Source: Pascua guehoae (lineage: Eukaryota; Basidiomycota; Tremellomycetes; Trichosporonales; Trichosporonaceae). From it: a stretch of DNA of 64,000 bases. The notes under the pieces are model-generated. The model was not told where the DNA came from. It was given only the letters and a program-made list of their open reading frames with translations, and did not search any database. The DNA lies in NCBI GenBank assembly GCA_001600415.1, contig BCJX01000001.1, positions 1,405,723 through 1,469,722 on the forward strand. The letters are read 5' to 3'. How positions within the stretch are numbered: position 1 is the stretch's first letter; each line of letters begins with the position of its first letter. Made by a program: the position numbers and the translations under genes. Shown here one piece after another: positions 61,754 through 64,000 of the stretch.

Positions 61754-63681
61754 CTACTCTGGTGCTTTGAAAAACCATACCGATCCGCTGCTGTTGTTCT
61801 TTAGGTCAAACAGTTGGTCGGTTTCATTCTTCTCGACGTCTCCGATGTCCTCGTTGGTCTCCCAGCCAGTCTTTCGACGTTTCCCACCAGCCTCGTCGTT
61901 CCCGTTCCGCTTTCTCTTCTTGGTCGCTCCACCATCGCTGCCATTGACGTCGTCCGTGTTATCATTTACCTTTGGGTGAGGCTGGGGGCGTGGTGGGTCC
62001 TGGCCCACATGGTCACGATGTTGTATCAGCTGGCAGAGCGTTAGCTATCTTCCAGCTCGGCCCGAACTACTCACACCAAAAACGCCGAGCCGGGCTTCGC
62101 GACCACCGACATGTACCCCCTGAAAGACCGAGAGTTGCCCATTCGTGTGGACATTTTCAATCACACAGTCCCATCGGAGTTCGGGAGGCGAGTCGTTGGT
62201 CAGGGTGATCATTCCGTAGATGGTCTTGGAACGATACGGACATGTGCTGCTCTGCGAACCTTCGAGGTGCCCTGAACCTGCGCCGTTGTCGTCGTCGTTG
62301 TCGCCACCATTGTCGTCGTCGCCATCGTAGGAGGCAGCATAGAGTTGATCGCTGGGTGCAGGTTTGCTGGTTCCATAGAAGTAGAGCGGCGGGATGGGTA
62401 TATCGGCGCGACGCCGCGGGAGTGGCAAACAAGACCAAAGTGGCCTCAGGTGATGCGCTTTATAAGCCACAACCAGGGACGCCTTGTTCGGGACGGCCGT
62501 CATCGTAAAGATGTCTGGTGGGTCGAGCCAACGATCAGGCCACATAATCTGCCTGGTGCCGCCGAACGTTTCCATCAGGTCTCGACTTGTCGGTATGGCA
62601 TACCAAGACCCGGTAACATTGGCCCAGTCCCAGACAGTATCACGGGGCGTGGGGGGTGGAATGTGAAGTCCCCACAAACCCGTGGAACGGATAGCGTCGA
62701 CTCCGCCAGCCACCGCATGTTCAATCATGCGCACGTCGACATTTGGGGCTTGGTTCGAGAATTCAGAGCGGTTGTATCCTAGGATCTGAAAGTTAGTGTT
62801 CTGTACGAGCGTGTACGAGGAGCGGACGCACAGGACATGCAGCGGCATTGATGGCACCCCACCAGGTCTAGCTTTGGGGTGGTGGATTGAGCAGAATATC
62901 GAACCCTTTCCCCCATTCGTGCCAATGCGACATTACATCTCGACCTGGAATGCGGTAGGACCGAGTGAGATGCCATACGAGTGCGTGGAGATGAAACATG
63001 CTGTTGGCCTTGTCTTGATTACCCGGTTCCCACAAGGATCGCCAGCTTTCCACCATCCATCCTACGATCGGGTGGGCAAGTAGTGATTCGAGCACAGCTG
63101 CATTGCGTGAAGGTTTCCCTCGAGCGGGTAGATCGAGGCACAGGTCGAGGATAGTCTCCACTACGCGTACCACATGCTTGTCCTGTTTGTGTAAGAGAAC
63201 GGGAGCTGGACGAGAACGTATAATGTGGGGCAGAAGCACGCAGCTACTCACCAAGTAGACGAGATACCAGTGGTCAGGGTGTGGCGTACGGTCTTGGAAG
63301 CCATACCTCTCCGGTCGATAAATGGGCAGTCGTAGTTGGGGGATTAACCTCAGTACAAGGTCCCGGTTAAGAACGCTCAGTTTCCAGTCGTACTGCGTGC
63401 GCGGTGTGAGAAACGCGGCAGCCTCGTCTGGGGGGTCGTACAGGAGCAAGTGAACTTGTCGCCAAACGTCGTCCTTGAATGTCAACAGACAGTCCTTTCC
63501 AAGTTCACATACCGATGCCACTACCCTGTGGAGATATTGGTCCACTCGGGAGAGACTGGCCAACGTTGGGAGGTGTTGCACGGCTGCGAGAGCAATCACC
63601 TTGAGTTGGAGCTTGAGAGGAGAGTCAACACCATTCATTGAGCGTTGCACTTACTTCGTGAGGCAGCGACTGAAAGGACAT
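61754..63681 (-). CDS. Putative F-box protein
   Basis: Exon 1 (63655-63681) encodes MSFQSLPHE, ends at a GTAAGT donor and continues after a short intron as LQLKVIALAAVQHLPTLASL-SRVDQYLHRVV. The pattern L-P-E/D-hydrophobic-helix-L-L-R-fits an F-box, which would recruit Skp1 in an SCF ubiquitin ligase. The rest (PTPRDTVWDWANVTGSWYAI and following) resembles the C-terminal part of uncharacterised basidiomycete F-box proteins with a W-W--V-G-W motif. The C-terminal 80 residues contain an Asp/Gly/Asn run and a basic nuclear-type patch (ATKKRKRNGN, GGKRRKTG). The frame stops at 62868 before resuming at 62857. An intron there is assumed but not located, so the region could also be two genes. Stop at 61754. 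Confidence 0.5.
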
Positions 63682-64000
63682 AGAGACACGTCCCACAGTG
63701 CGGTTGAGATGAAACGGGCGGTTCGAACCAACGAAACGACGGTGTGAAGATTGGAGGCTGCCCCCAGATCGGTTGGTGCCTGAAATGTACAGCAGAGTAT
63801 GGGGCCGAAAATGCAAGACCACGAACAGGTGACCACATGCACGCTCATCACTGAGCAATCTATGATACAAAAGCACAAACGACTGCATGGAGCCTCGGAG
63901 GCAACCTGGGCGCGCTGGGTGTCCCATTTCATGCTAGCCAGCCGAGCATGCTAATGGAAATATGGAGAAGAGGACAGCAAGGCAATAACGTAAGCAAACA
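63682..64000. other. Upstream flank of the F-box-like gene at the window edge
   Basis: About 320 bases with no gene seen; probably the promoter of the minus-strand gene to its left. Confidence 0.5.

Overview
This 64 kb window is a gene-dense piece of a fungal nuclear chromosome. It is GC-rich, and its genes carry several short introns (about 34-60 nt) with GTGAGT/GTGCGT donors, CTGAC/CTAAC branch-like sequences and YAG acceptors. Gene content (chitin synthase, GH18 chitinase, KNR4/SMI1, HbrB-type TORC2 subunit, DDB1, Acinus-like protein) and architecture fit a basidiomycete yeast. A tremellomycete, perhaps of the Trichosporonales, is my best inference, not something the sequence proves. Only one short assembly gap is present (16403-16437), and it lies inside an intron.

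Layout. 1-4592: TATA promoter and gene for a sugar-porter MFS protein, then a spacer with minisatellites. 4593-9546: KNR4/SMI1-like cell-wall regulator (minus; 5' end unresolved) and a long low-complexity spacer. 9547-19402: mitochondrial ribosomal protein bL9m, Acinus-like SAP protein, HbrB/BIT61 TORC2 subunit, TRAPP subunit BET3, RNase P/MRP subunit POP7 and a tiny hypothetical gene. 20522-31791: a disordered hypothetical protein, an SGNH-hydrolase-like protein, an acetamidase-type amidase and a secreted serine carboxypeptidase. 31792-41934: housekeeping genes arranged as divergent pairs, DDB1/BCP1 and RPT3/ELF1. 42000-46700: an allantoate/Dal5-type MFS permease, two intron-containing tRNA genes, a decayed tRNA copy and a short inverted-repeat element that looks like a MITE. 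46727-52115: a very long disordered and coiled-coil protein of unknown function. 53420-60171: a membrane-anchored GH18 chitinase and a chitin synthase, tail to tail. 61754-63681: a putative F-box protein.

Many genes sit head to head with 230-530 bp between start codons (Acinus/HbrB, BET3/POP7, SGNH/amidase, DDB1/BCP1, RPT3/ELF1), so bidirectional promoters are common. Functions are mostly unrelated housekeeping (proteasome, transcription elongation, trafficking, RNA processing). The one thematic neighbourhood is cell-wall chitin: chitinase next to chitin synthase, with KNR4 elsewhere in the window.

I found no prophage, CRISPR, toxin or biosynthetic cluster. The least ordinary things are the MITE-like element, very small exons (6, 7, 8 and 8 nt) inside otherwise conserved genes, a decayed tRNA-Thr copy beside an intact one, and three long genes with no recognisable family. 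Exon boundaries were deduced by eye from splice signals and reading-frame continuity. A few may be off by one or two bases.
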